The notes: a model not told the origin generated them from the sequence alone. A stretch of DNA of 35,439 bases from Planctomycetia bacterium (GCA_030537455.1 JAUNMR010000013.1:1-35439); one strand, 5' to 3'; shown: positions 7,867 to 16,657, numbered from the stretch's first letter. Translations and numbers: made by a program.

Positions 7867-9183
7867 ATGACCGCTAGCAAAGTCCGACGCGTTTTTCTTC
7901 AGTCACACTCGATTGCCGGCACAGTCTTTTCCGGCTTAACCTTCTCGCGCGTTCACGCATCGGAAAGTAACGAGCTTAAAGTCGCTCTGATCGGTTGCGG
8001 CGGTCGCGGGGTCGGCGCGGCGGTTAATACTCTCACAGCGGATGAAAATACGAAGCTCTACGCAGTCGCCGACGCTTTTCTTCCAAAAGCTCAAAGCGCG
8101 GTGGAAGGACTCCGTACCCAGTTTGAAGGTCGCGTAGACGTGGAAGGTCGCGTTTTCGCGGGTTTGGACGCGTATAAGCACGCGATCGACGCTTGCGACG
8201 TGGTTCTTCTGTGCGAAGCGCCCGGCTTTCGTTATCGTTCCCTTCGCTATGCGGTTGAAAACGGCAAGCACGTTTTCTGTGAGAAACCAGTGGCGGTCGA
8301 CGCGCCCGGCGTGCGTTCTGTTATTGAATCGACGAAAATTGCGAAAGAGAAAGGACTTACGCTCGTCTCCGGTCTGTGCTGGCGCTATGACCTCAATGTG
8401 AAAGATATCATGCAACGCGTTCTCGACGGCGCGATTGGCGATATCACCTCCGCACGTCTGACCTTTATGGGCGGCAAGCTCTGGACGCGTCCTCGTAGCG
8501 AAGACGATACGGAACTCATGGCGCAGGTTCGTAACTGGTACAATTACACGTGGCTCTCCGGCGACTTCAATGTTGAACAGCACGTTCATACCCTCGATAA
8601 AGCGCTTTGGGCAATGCACGACGTTCCCCCCGCAACCTGCTATGGTCTGGGCGGTCGTATGCAACGCGTTGAACAACCCGCCTATGGCGATATCTACGAC
8701 TCCATGGCCGCGGTCTTTGAATACCCGAACGGTACGACCCTATATTCCTACTGTCGTCAGCAAGACGGTTGCTGGGGCGAAAACAACGCTCGCTTTGCCG
8801 GTACAAAAGGTTATGTCGCCTCCACTCTCGGTCATGGCGTGATCACCGACCTCGACGGCAAGGTGATCTACGAACGCGAAAACGTCCCCTCTGATATGTA
8901 CTCCCTGGAGCATATCGAACTATACAAATCGATCCGCGGCGAAGTCGATACAATCAATAACGGCGACTATATGAGCAAGGCCACCATGATGGGAATCATG
9001 GGGCGTGAAGCATGTTATTCCGGCGCTAAGATTAAGTGGGAAGACGCTCTAAATTCGCAGAAATCCTACGCGCCTAGCGAATACAGCGAAACCGGTACGC
9101 CTTGCAATGTTCCCGACGAGCAGGGTCGTCTTAAAGTCTATATTCCAGGTCTTGGCGCCGTTTATCACACCGTTACTCGCTGA
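7867..9183 (+). CDS. Gfo/Idh/MocA family oxidoreductase with Tat-like signal (tandem copy 1)
   Basis: From ATG 7867 the protein has 438 residues. The start at 7867 is preferred over ATG 7843 because GGAGG lies at 7851-7855 and the N-terminus then lines up with the paralogue downstream. The signal is a degraded twin-arginine type (KVRRVFL, then a hydrophobic stretch to RVHASE). The Rossmann motif is LIGCGGRGVG (41-50) and the catalytic triplet EKP is at 129-131 within GKHVFCEKP. It matches the protein at 9277-10581 along nearly its full length, including GLCWRYDLNVKDIM and the terminal VYHTVTR. The likely role is NAD(P)-dependent oxidoreduction of a sugar or polyol derivative outside the cytoplasm or as a folded exported protein; the substrate is unknown. 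Confidence 0.9.
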   Translation: MTASKVRRVFLQSHSIAGTVFSGLTFSRVHASESNELKVALIGCGGRGVGAAVNTLTADENTKLYAVADAFLPKAQSAVEGLRTQFEGRVDVEGRVFAGLDAYKHAIDACDVVLLCEAPGFRYRSLRYAVENGKHVFCEKPVAVDAPGVRSVIESTKIAKEKGLTLVSGLCWRYDLNVKDIMQRVLDGAIGDITSARLTFMGGKLWTRPRSEDDTELMAQVRNWYNYTWLSGDFNVEQHVHTLDKALWAMHDVPPATCYGLGGRMQRVEQPAYGDIYDSMAAVFEYPNGTTLYSYCRQQDGCWGENNARFAGTKGYVASTLGHGVITDLDGKVIYERENVPSDMYSLEHIELYKSIRGEVDTINNGDYMSKATMMGIMGREACYSGAKIKWEDALNSQKSYAPSEYSETGTPCNVPDEQGRLKVYIPGLGAVYHTVTR

Positions 9184-9232
9184 CCGGTTCATAGCGTCGT
9201 CTGGATCCTTCCACTCAATCCATTTACTTTAG

Positions 9233-9247
9233 CGTCACTTAGTGACG
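9233..9247. other. Short palindrome between the tandem paralogues
   Basis: CGTCACT-T-AGTGACG is a perfect 7+1+7 inverted repeat, 30 bp before the ATG at 9277. It is followed by GTTTGTT. It could be an operator or a weak attenuator in the 93-bp gap. Confidence 0.3.
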
Positions 9248-9276
9248 GTTTGTTCTCATAATTCAGGAGAGTTGTT

Positions 9277-10581
9277 ATGTCTTTTTCGCGACGAAACTTC
9301 CTCAAGGCCAGCGCTCTTGGCGCTGCCGCCATGTCCATCGCTACCCCTCGCGTTCACGCGGCAGAAGACAACACGATTAAAGTTGGTCTGATCGGCTGCG
9401 GCGGTCGTGGTCGTGGCGCTGCTAACAATACCCTTAATGCGGATAAGAATGCGAAGATCGTCGCAGTCGCCGACGCCTTCCTGCCGAACGCTCGCAACGT
9501 TGCCGACGTCTTGACGGAACAATTCGAAGATCGCGTCGATATCGGCGATCGCATCTACGGTGGTTTGGACGCTTATAAGGCCGTCGTTGACGCCTCTGAT
9601 CTGGTTCTTCTTTGCGAATCCCCCGGCTTCCGCTATCGTTCCCTCGCTTACGCTGTTAAACAGGGCAAACACGTGTTCTGCGAAAAGCCGGTCGCGACTG
9701 ACGCGCTGGGTATCCGTTCGGTCATCGAATCTTCAAAGGTCGCGAAAGAAAAGGGCTTGACGCTCGTCTCCGGTCTGTGCTGGCGCTATGACCTGAACGT
9801 CAAAGATATCATGGAACGCGTTTGTGGCGGTGAAATCGGCGATATCACCTCGGCGCGTCTGACCTACCTGACCAGTAAGCTTTGGACACGTCCTCGCGCG
9901 GAAGGCGACACCGAAATGATGGCGCAAGTTCGCAACTGGTATAACTATGCGTGGCTCTCCGGCGATTTCAATATCGAACAACACGTTCACACGCTCGACA
10001 AAGGTCTGTGGGCGATGGGCGACGTTCCCCCGGCAACGTGCTACGGTCTGGGCGCGCGTATGCAACGTACCGAACAGCCGGAGTATGGCGATATCTACGA
10101 CTCCATGGCGTCGGTCTTCGAATATCCCAATGGCACGACCTTCTACTCCTACTGTCGTCAGCAGGACGGTTGTTGGAACGAAAACCAAGCGTACTTCGCC
10201 GGTACCAAAGGTTTTGCGTCGATCCTCGGACGCGGTCGCATTACCGATCTCGACGGTAAAGTGATCTACGAACAAGAGCGCGTGAACTCCGATATGTACA
10301 CGCTGGAACATGTCGAACTGTACAAGTCGATCCGCGGTGAAATCGATACGATCAATAACGGCGACTACATGGCTAAGGCCACTATGATGGGTATCATGGC
10401 GCGTGAAGCGTGCTATTCCGGTAAGAAGGTCACCTGGGACGAAATGATGAGCTCCGAGAAGTCCTATCGTCCTGACGTATACACCTGGGACGGCAATCCT
10501 TGGAATCTTCCTGATGAAAACGGTCGCTTCAAGATCCAAGTTCCGGGTCTGGGTCAGGTTTATCATACCGTTACTCGCTAA
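9277..10581 (+). CDS. Tat-exported Gfo/Idh/MocA family oxidoreductase (tandem copy 2)
   Basis: The protein has 434 residues with AGGAG before ATG 9277. It has a canonical Tat signal (SRRNFLKAS at 4-12, alanine-rich core, RVHAAE near 25-30). The Rossmann motif is LIGCGGRGRG (38-47) and the catalytic EKP is at 126-128. The body is closely related to the preceding protein (7867-9183), so the two are products of a tandem duplication; copy 2 keeps the better export signal. The 93-bp gap and lack of a strong terminator suggest cotranscription from the promoter at 7724. Planctomycetes carry many exported members of this family with unknown substrates, and nothing here identifies the substrate. Confidence 0.92.
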   Translation: MSFSRRNFLKASALGAAAMSIATPRVHAAEDNTIKVGLIGCGGRGRGAANNTLNADKNAKIVAVADAFLPNARNVADVLTEQFEDRVDIGDRIYGGLDAYKAVVDASDLVLLCESPGFRYRSLAYAVKQGKHVFCEKPVATDALGIRSVIESSKVAKEKGLTLVSGLCWRYDLNVKDIMERVCGGEIGDITSARLTYLTSKLWTRPRAEGDTEMMAQVRNWYNYAWLSGDFNIEQHVHTLDKGLWAMGDVPPATCYGLGARMQRTEQPEYGDIYDSMASVFEYPNGTTFYSYCRQQDGCWNENQAYFAGTKGFASILGRGRITDLDGKVIYEQERVNSDMYTLEHVELYKSIRGEIDTINNGDYMAKATMMGIMAREACYSGKKVTWDEMMSSEKSYRPDVYTWDGNPWNLPDENGRFKIQVPGLGQVYHTVTR

Positions 10582-10598
10582 CCCTAGCGTCTGTGTAA

Positions 10599-10643
10599 GT
10601 TACGTCGCATTTCACACGCGTTCTCAACGCGTGGCGGCGTAAC
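10599..10643 (+). other. Long two-part hairpin downstream of the tandem pair
   Basis: An outer stem GTTACGTCGC (10599-10608) pairs with GCGGCGTAAC (10634-10643) with one G-T wobble. An inner stem CACGCGTT (10615-10622) pairs with AACGCGTG (10626-10633). The left side carries a 6-base bulge. No T run follows, so it may protect the transcript end or act with the two terminators just after it. Confidence 0.5.
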
Positions 10644-10664
10644 TGCTTGACGCCTGCGTCTCCG

Positions 10665-10691
10665 TGTTCGGTCAGCGCCGAACGTCTTTTT
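10665..10691 (+). terminator. Rho-independent terminator (first of two)
   Basis: GTTCGG (10666-10671) pairs with CCGAAC (10678-10683) around a 6-base loop, followed by GTCTTTTT. Confidence 0.65.
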
Positions 10692-10708
10692 CGCGTCTGT
10701 TCAAGCGT

Positions 10709-10748
10709 CGACCAATCGCTAGTTCGCTAAAGATTGGTCGGCTTTTAT
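10709..10748 (+). terminator. Rho-independent terminator (second of two)
   Basis: CGACCAATC (10709-10717) pairs perfectly with GATTGGTCG (10732-10740) and is followed by GCTTTTATTTTA. It lies 40 bp before the galT-like start codon. Confidence 0.75.
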
Positions 10749-10788
10749 TTTAGGACGCGCCACAAATTCAGATTCTAGGCTAACCTCT

Positions 10789-12039
10789 TTGACTTCCCCC
10801 GTCGCGCGCGTCCCCTTTAATGAACAAACCGATACCACCGAGTTCCGCATGGATCCCGTCACGGGTCATTGGACTCTGATTTCAGAAGGACGCCGTCATC
10901 GCCCCCATAGTGTTCACGACCACGTCGGGCATGTCGCCTCATGCGTCTTTTGCCACGGCTCAGAACGCCAGACGTGCGCAACGGTCGCCGACCTTTCCCT
11001 CGATCTGACGCGCTTCTCATCGTCTCAAACTTCCGCCGCCACCGGGTCTTACGACCTTAACGCCGTGATTAACGACGCGTTACGCAACGCAAACGCCGAC
11101 AATTTTATCCTGCGCGCCTCTTGCTCCCAAGACGACTACTCTCAGCAGTCGCACCGCCTGTGGTTTGTGCGTAGCGTTGAGAATAAATTTCCCGCCTTTT
11201 TAAAAGACGACGCCTCCACATGCGCCACGTGGTTGCCACAAGACGCGTCAGCGACCTGGTTTAAGCGCGTCGACGCTTATGGTCGACACGAGGTGATTGT
11301 CGATAGTCCGCGACATATTAGAGGTTGGGAAGATTTCAGCGATCTGGAAATTGAACTTGCCTTTCGTATGTTCCGCTCGCGTTTACAATCGTTGCGTGCG
11401 GAAGGTCGTTACGAGCACGCGTTTATCTTTAAGAACGTCGGCGTCAACGCCGGCGCCTCGCAAGCGCATTCCCATTGCCAATTGACCGCTAATTTCGTGA
11501 CGCCACCTAGCGTATCACACGAAATGACTCGACTTGCACAGTATCAAGCCGACGGGAATAATTCGCAGTCGCGAAACTTCTGGCGCGAGTACCTCCACGC
11601 GGAACGGCAGTGCGGCACGCGCGTAATCTACGCCGACGCTCAGTTCCTCTTGTGGTGTCCCTTTGCCAGTGGCAATCCAATGCAAGTGGAGCTCTGTCAA
11701 TGTTTTGACGGCGATTTTGTCGATTACGACGACGCAACGCTTCGTAACTTTGCACGTCTCGCACGCGACGCGGTACGCGCATTGCAGTCGCTGTATCGAC
11801 GTCAGGGTTCCGATAAGCCGTTAGATTATAACGTCATTTTGAATCATCCCCCCTTTGTTTTTAAGAACAGTTGCGCCGGGGCGTGCGGATTCGCTCGCAC
11901 GCGTCTGACGATTCTGCCAAGTATTGTGAAAAAGGCGGGCTTTGAACTCGGCGCGCAGATCGATATCAACCCGTTGTCGCCGGAGCGCGTGGCGTATGAA
12001 TTGAGAAGAGTCTGGGACAACTCGCGCATGACCTTTTAA
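10789..12039 (+). CDS. galT: GalT-like hexose-1-phosphate nucleotidyltransferase (HIT superfamily)
   Basis: The protein has 416 residues from a TTG start at 10789 with a weak AGG at 10777-10779; no upstream ATG is available, and the in-frame ATG at 10849 would cut into the conserved N-terminus (RMDPVTGHW). A zinc-type pair CxxC is at 52/55 (CVFCHG). The active-site region is GASQAHSHCQL, with H227 and H229 as the H-x-H. GalT enzymes usually read HPH and ADP-glucose phosphorylases of the same family read HSH, so the substrate could be galactose-1-P/UDP-glucose or an ADP-glucose-type exchange. DYNVILNHPPF is typical of the second HIT-like half. An MFS gene follows 24 bp later, suggesting a two-gene unit. 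Confidence 0.75.
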   Translation: MTSPVARVPFNEQTDTTEFRMDPVTGHWTLISEGRRHRPHSVHDHVGHVASCVFCHGSERQTCATVADLSLDLTRFSSSQTSAATGSYDLNAVINDALRNANADNFILRASCSQDDYSQQSHRLWFVRSVENKFPAFLKDDASTCATWLPQDASATWFKRVDAYGRHEVIVDSPRHIRGWEDFSDLEIELAFRMFRSRLQSLRAEGRYEHAFIFKNVGVNAGASQAHSHCQLTANFVTPPSVSHEMTRLAQYQADGNNSQSRNFWREYLHAERQCGTRVIYADAQFLLWCPFASGNPMQVELCQCFDGDFVDYDDATLRNFARLARDAVRALQSLYRRQGSDKPLDYNVILNHPPFVFKNSCAGACGFARTRLTILPSIVKKAGFELGAQIDINPLSPERVAYELRRVWDNSRMTF

Positions 12040-12063
12040 GTTTTCATTTAGATTGGATTTGCA

Positions 12064-13404
12064 ATGTCAAATTCTCCCAAAACAACAAAAGCTCCCGCCT
12101 CCTCGGCGCACGGCGCTCCTCTGAAGACGATTGCGCCTTGGTATCGCTGGGAACTACTCGTACTACTGTTTTTGGCGTACTTTTTCCATCAGTCAGACCG
12201 CGCGATCTTTGGGGTCGTCTCTAATTCGATCAAATCAACCTTCCAGGTGAGCGACTCGATCCTCTATATGACGCGCACGGTTATGTTTGCGCTCATGGCG
12301 CTGGTGGTTCCTCTCGCGGGCTTCCTCGGCGATAAAATCAATAAGCGCAAGCTTTTGATTCTTTGCCTTTTCTGCTGGAGCTTTGCGACGATCGCCACGG
12401 GTATGGTGCATAGCGTAGTGGGGCTGATTATCTTCAATAGTATCGGCGTTTCGGTAGCGGAGGCGTTTTATGGACCGGCGTCGACCAGTTTGATCGCTGC
12501 GTATCATAAAGAAACGCGTTCTATTGCACTGTCTGTTCACCAGACGGCGGTCTATTTGAGCGTAATCTTTTGCGGGGGCGTTGCGGCGGCGATTAGTCAG
12601 CATTATAACTGGCGTTGCGCGTTCTTTGCCTTTGGCGGCGTCAGCATTATCATAGGAATTTTATTGATCTTACGACTAAAAGATCCCGCCAAAGTGCAAA
12701 TGGCCGACGGCTCAAAACTGGAAATACCCAAAGCGACGGAGAAACCTCACGTTGGCGAATTTCTCAAAATGATCTTTACCAATAAGTCGGCGCTCCTTTT
12801 GACGGTTGGCTTTACCGCGATCGTCTTTGTGAACAATGCGTACCTGAACGTGGTATCAAAGTTTTTGCAGGATAAGTTCGGTCTGTCTGAAGCCAGCGCC
12901 GGTTGGAATGGTATGTTTTGGCATCACATTGCCGCGTTGATCTGTATCTATATTGGCGGCGCGATTTCCGATAAGTTCGCACGCTCTTATCCGTCGGTGA
13001 GACCGCGTTTGCAGTTCTGCGCAATGACGATCGGCGCGCCGATTGTTTGTCTGATCGGTTGCGTTTCAACGCTTTGGCACGTTTATGCGCTTTTCTTTGC
13101 TCTTGGCGTGTGTCGCGGATTCTATGAATGCAATACACACGCGTCGATCTTTGAGACGGTGCCGGTGAAATACCGCTCTACGACGGTCGGTTTTATGATC
13201 ATGTTTGCGTTCCTGATCGGCTCCTGGTCGAGTCAACTTGTCGGCATTCTTCACGACACATACGGGATTCAACTCGGCTATCGTTACGGTTTCTTCATGC
13301 TTGGCTCTACGTGGGTGATCGGCGCGCTGTGTGTTGGTATTGCAGCGTTTGGAACCTATAAGAAGGATCGCGAACGACGTTTGACGACCGACAATGCGGC
13401 GTAA
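12064..13404 (+). CDS. MFS transporter
   Basis: The protein has 446 residues with about twelve hydrophobic segments and a short hydrophilic N-terminus. The cytoplasmic motif A between helices 2 and 3 is visible as GFLGDKINKRK, and the central loop near 215-235 is charged, as usual for two six-helix halves. An acidic-histidine stretch early on (FHQSDRAIFG) resembles the ACS/anion-cation symporter group (organic acid, sialate or hexuronate carriers), but the substrate cannot be fixed. The start lies 24 bp after the galT-like stop with only a weak GGA ribosome site, so translational coupling is plausible. A link with sugar-nucleotide metabolism or the secreted glycan-active protein downstream is inference. 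Confidence 0.88.
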   Translation: MSNSPKTTKAPASSAHGAPLKTIAPWYRWELLVLLFLAYFFHQSDRAIFGVVSNSIKSTFQVSDSILYMTRTVMFALMALVVPLAGFLGDKINKRKLLILCLFCWSFATIATGMVHSVVGLIIFNSIGVSVAEAFYGPASTSLIAAYHKETRSIALSVHQTAVYLSVIFCGGVAAAISQHYNWRCAFFAFGGVSIIIGILLILRLKDPAKVQMADGSKLEIPKATEKPHVGEFLKMIFTNKSALLLTVGFTAIVFVNNAYLNVVSKFLQDKFGLSEASAGWNGMFWHHIAALICIYIGGAISDKFARSYPSVRPRLQFCAMTIGAPIVCLIGCVSTLWHVYALFFALGVCRGFYECNTHASIFETVPVKYRSTTVGFMIMFAFLIGSWSSQLVGILHDTYGIQLGYRYGFFMLGSTWVIGALCVGIAAFGTYKKDRERRLTTDNAA

Positions 13405-13535
13405 GAACATGCGTCGCAAGGTTTGTGTCGATTGTTTTTATAAAAAATAGGCGCTGTCGAATCACTTTGGCGGCGTCTTGCGCTCTAGGCGCGCCTTGCT
13501 TTTTTGGCGTCTTTGACTGAATACGAGGCTTTATA

Positions 13536-16070
13536 ATGTCATTCAGAAATCTCATACATTTTAAGGGATTGCGTCATTTTGTCGCCTCGCGCGGCATGCG
13601 TTTCGTAACGCTGGGTTTGACGTTGTCAGCGCTTATGGCGTTTTTGAGCGTAAGTGTTTTCGCTCAGACTCCCGAGCAGCGCGCACGCGAGTTTTTACTC
13701 TCCGAAGACTTCTTTGACGCCTTCTATGGCACGAATTACGACGAGCCTATGCAGTTCGCCAGCGGTTCCGCGACGATCGATATGCCATTTGCCTCCGACA
13801 AGGAGACCCCGCGCGGTAATTTCGATAAGCCCTTCACTTGGGACTGCTCTGCCTATTTGAACTACCAGCTTTCGCTCAAGGTCGATCACCCTGAGGCGAT
13901 CGGGCATTCGACCCTCTATTTCCACAGCAAGACCGGCTGGTATTCCCTCTCCGGACAAGTGGCTCACTCCAAGAACGGTCATTGCGTTATTCTTTTCCCC
14001 GTAAACAGTTACATGAGCGAAGGCCAACCCGTTGGGCTTGATAAAATCGACGCGATTCGTGTCTCCCTATGGCGTGGCGCCGCGGTCGACGCGAAGGCCG
14101 AGATTCTGTCTTTGCGTATGCAACGCGCTGTGATTGCGGTACTTAGAAACGGCGAACCCGGCAGCGAGGGGGATAAATACGCACGCGATATGACGCGACT
14201 TCTTAACCCCCTGGGCGGATTGAGCGAACAGCTTGACGCGAACTTGGCGACCCCGGAAGCATTGCAACGTTATTCGGCGGTGATTGTTCCTGTCGGCGGG
14301 AGTCTTACTCCTGCGGCAACTGACGCGCTGTGCGAGTACGTCGCCCAGGGTGGATTTGTGCTCGGTTTTTACAATATTCCCGAGAAGCTCATGAAGGCGA
14401 TTGGGGTTCAATCCCTTGGATTTGTGCGTTGCGCCGACGTCGACCTAGATCTTCAGGGAATAACCTTTGAACAATCCTCGCGCGCAAATTTGGCGCAGAA
14501 GGGACTCCCTTTGCCAGAGAAAATCGCACAACAAAGCTGGAACTTTTTTAAAGTTACGCCACAAACGAACTGGCGTGCGCCCGGCGCGGATTCTCGTCGC
14601 TTGGGACGTTCCGCGCGCGTGATTGCCAACTGGTCCACTGCCGACAAGACCCTTGAATATCCCGCGTTGATTCTAAGCGATAGCGGTTTGTACTGTTCCC
14701 ACGTCTTTACCGAATCGGATCCGGATACCAAGCGCGCGTTTCTTAATATGCTCTTTTCAGTCGTGTGTCCCGGCGTGGCGCAGCAGAGCGCGCGTGCACA
14801 GTGGCGTTCGACCCTTCGCGTCGGCGTCGATCCGGTTAATAATGCGGAACAGACGATTAGCGCGAATCTTGATAACGTCGAGAAGTCGTTGAAAGACAAC
14901 GGGTTTACCTTGATCGACGTCGCACGACTCTTGGACGCGGAGCGAGCGGCGGAGGTTGACGCATTGCAACTGTCGAAGTTTCAAGAGGCGCTTTTGGTTT
15001 GTAAAAACAAACTGGTAGAAGTTTTTTGCGCCAGTCAAGTCGCTCCAGCGGGCGAGGGACGATTCTGGTGGGAGCATTCCGGTTTCGGCGTATATGCTGG
15101 CGACTGGGATCGAACCATGCGTGAACTCTCCGACGCGGGTATTACCGGGGTCATTCCGAATATGCTTTGGGGCGGTCTGGCTTATTACCCCAGTAAAGTT
15201 CTTCCGGTTGACAAGCGCGTGGAGCAATATGGCGACCAGATCGCGCAAGCGGTCGCGGCGGGCAAAAAGTACGGGGTTGAGGTTCACGTCTGGATGGTTT
15301 GCTTTAACGCGTCGAATTCTTCGGAAGAGTTTCTGTCGCAAATGCGCTCGCAAGGGCGTTTACAGGTCACGTTTAACGGCGAGCCGACGCGTTGGCTTTG
15401 TCCGTCAGATCCGCGTAATCGTCAGTTGCAACTTGACGCGCTTTTAGAAGTTGCGACGAACTATGACGTCGACGGCGTTCATTTCGATTACATTCGTTTT
15501 CCCGATGGTTCCTCATGCTATTGTGACGGCTGTAAAGAGCGATTTGCCACGGCTTATCACGAGCATACCGGCGAGGAACTTGGCGATTTCAACGTGGCGA
15601 TCAATCGCGCGGAAGTTCGAGAAGAGTGGAATCAATGGCGTTGCGATCAGATAACCGCGCTAGTGCGCGAGGTTCACGACGCGGTGAAAGCTCTGCGACC
15701 GAACGTAAAAATCTCCGCGGCGGTCTTCTCAAGTTATCCGGGAACGAAAGTTACAATCGCCCAAGACTGGGGAAAGTGGATCGAAGACGGTCTCATCGAT
15801 TTTGTCTGCCCCATGGATTACACCGCCGACCCCGTCGCGTTTAGATCATTCGTGCAGAACCAAAAACCCTATATTAAACAGGGAGTGAAGTTCTACCCCG
15901 GGATCGGAATGACCGCCACTGGAATTGCAATGTCTGCCGATGAAGTCGTTTTGCAAACGAAAATTGCACGTGAACTTAACGTCGACGGCTTTACCATCTT
16001 TAACCTGACCAAATCAACAGCCGATAAGGCTTTGCCCTATCTGAAGATGAGCGTTAAAGACGAGAAATAA
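13536..16070 (+). CDS. Secreted GH10-like (GHL10) glycoside hydrolase-family protein with GATase-like domain
   Basis: The protein has 844 residues. A signal peptide runs to about 45 (long charged n-region, core VTLGLTLSALMAFLSVSVF, then AQ); GAGG before ATG 13536 supports this start over ATG 13596. Residues ~60-210 look like a beta-rich carbohydrate-binding-type region. Residues ~220-290 resemble a class I glutamine-amidotransferase-like fold (YSAVIVPVGGSL, GGFVLGFYN). From ~505 to the end is the GHL10 (DUF187) TIM-barrel: ELSDAGITGVIPNMLWGG, VEVHVWMV, DGVHFDYIRFP near 645, and VCPMDYTA. A CYCDGC cluster sits near 657-662. The family is thought to act on polysaccharides or peptidoglycan-linked glycans; the target here is unknown. 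Confidence 0.85.
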   Translation: MSFRNLIHFKGLRHFVASRGMRFVTLGLTLSALMAFLSVSVFAQTPEQRAREFLLSEDFFDAFYGTNYDEPMQFASGSATIDMPFASDKETPRGNFDKPFTWDCSAYLNYQLSLKVDHPEAIGHSTLYFHSKTGWYSLSGQVAHSKNGHCVILFPVNSYMSEGQPVGLDKIDAIRVSLWRGAAVDAKAEILSLRMQRAVIAVLRNGEPGSEGDKYARDMTRLLNPLGGLSEQLDANLATPEALQRYSAVIVPVGGSLTPAATDALCEYVAQGGFVLGFYNIPEKLMKAIGVQSLGFVRCADVDLDLQGITFEQSSRANLAQKGLPLPEKIAQQSWNFFKVTPQTNWRAPGADSRRLGRSARVIANWSTADKTLEYPALILSDSGLYCSHVFTESDPDTKRAFLNMLFSVVCPGVAQQSARAQWRSTLRVGVDPVNNAEQTISANLDNVEKSLKDNGFTLIDVARLLDAERAAEVDALQLSKFQEALLVCKNKLVEVFCASQVAPAGEGRFWWEHSGFGVYAGDWDRTMRELSDAGITGVIPNMLWGGLAYYPSKVLPVDKRVEQYGDQIAQAVAAGKKYGVEVHVWMVCFNASNSSEEFLSQMRSQGRLQVTFNGEPTRWLCPSDPRNRQLQLDALLEVATNYDVDGVHFDYIRFPDGSSCYCDGCKERFATAYHEHTGEELGDFNVAINRAEVREEWNQWRCDQITALVREVHDAVKALRPNVKISAAVFSSYPGTKVTIAQDWGKWIEDGLIDFVCPMDYTADPVAFRSFVQNQKPYIKQGVKFYPGIGMTATGIAMSADEVVLQTKIARELNVDGFTIFNLTKSTADKALPYLKMSVKDEK

Positions 16071-16107
16071 TCTTCCACGTGCTAATAGGTCGATAATTCA
16101 TGCGCAT

Positions 16108-16152
16108 GGGAACGTTCAGCGATTACGTTGGGCGTTCCCTTTGTTCTTTTTA
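16108..16152 (+). terminator. Rho-independent terminator after the GHL10 gene
   Basis: GGGAACGTTC (16108-16117) pairs with GGGCGTTCCC (16130-16139), using two G-T wobbles, and is followed by TTTGTTCTTTTT. Confidence 0.7.
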
Positions 16153-16162
16153 GCGCCACGGA

Positions 16163-16455
16163 TTCTGAAGCGGTTTCATAACTCCCCCTGCCAGTTCGAA
16201 TATTCCAGTTCCATATAAATACGCGATTTTTATAACGATTCCTTCGACCTTCTGAGGAATCGTTACGAAGAAGCGTACGTAACTGGAAGCGAGCCAACAA
16301 CTGACACTGGTCGAAATAACGCGAACGGTCGTTACATCGGGTTGGTCGTTCTATCCGCAGGCGAAAACCAAGCGTAAATAACACAAGGGCGTCCTTGAGA
16401 GGCGTCAACTGGATTATTACCACTGGCAGAGCGAGTTATGAAATAGCTTCTAGAA
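16163..16455. mobile_element. MITE-like element or insertion-sequence remnant with ~48-bp terminal inverted repeats
   Basis: The left end (16163-16210) and the reverse complement of the right end (16407-16455) agree at about 40 of 48 positions with one gap. They share the cores TTTCATAACTC, CTGCCAGT and TCCAGTT. The interior (~195 bp) holds no convincing gene, and contains an 11-bp perfect hairpin at 16233-16265. A 17-base copy of the left end (GAAGCGGTTTCATAACT) recurs at 1434-1450. A target-site duplication is not clear. The structure fits a non-autonomous transposable element; a long-hairpin RNA is the alternative reading. Confidence 0.65.
16233..16265. repeat. 11-bp perfect inverted repeat inside the element
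   Basis: TAACGATTCCT (16233-16243) and AGGAATCGTTA (16255-16265) flank an 11-base loop. Confidence 0.6.
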
Positions 16456-16530
16456 GTTGTTTGCAAATTCATGGCAATTACATTGTTAACCGCAGAATAT
16501 ACGTATTTAGGGGACATGGCGCGACGCTGT

Positions 16531-16546
16531 TTTGTTCACATGCTAG
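16531..16546. promoter_or_regulatory. Candidate operator upstream of araB
   Basis: TTTGTTCACATGCTAG matches TTTGTTCACAAGCTAT at 20700-20715, upstream of araD, at 14 of 16 positions. Because both flank genes of the same pathway and a XylR-like regulator is encoded nearby, this is a candidate binding site. It is found by eye only. Confidence 0.35.
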
Positions 16547-16657
16547 CGGCGACGACATTGATTTTGCACGTTGGCGCTATTCGCAAAAACGACATTTAAT
16601 TTCGTTATTCTTTATTGAGTCAAGATGGCGCTTGATTATACTTAATAACAGTAATGA

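Noticed and set aside
7936..8676. 246-residue minus-strand frame opposite the first tandem Gfo/Idh/MocA gene
   Set aside because: Its sequence mirrors the frame opposite the paralogue at 9277-10581, as expected from antisense shadows of two similar genes.
9733..10566. 277-residue minus-strand frame opposite the second tandem Gfo/Idh/MocA gene
   Set aside because: Shadow of a strongly supported Tat-exported protein; no start signal or domain.
16082..16423. 113-residue minus-strand frame over the inverted-repeat element
   Set aside because: It starts within the right inverted repeat, reads through the terminator hairpin and shows no transposase motif; it is more likely chance within the element.
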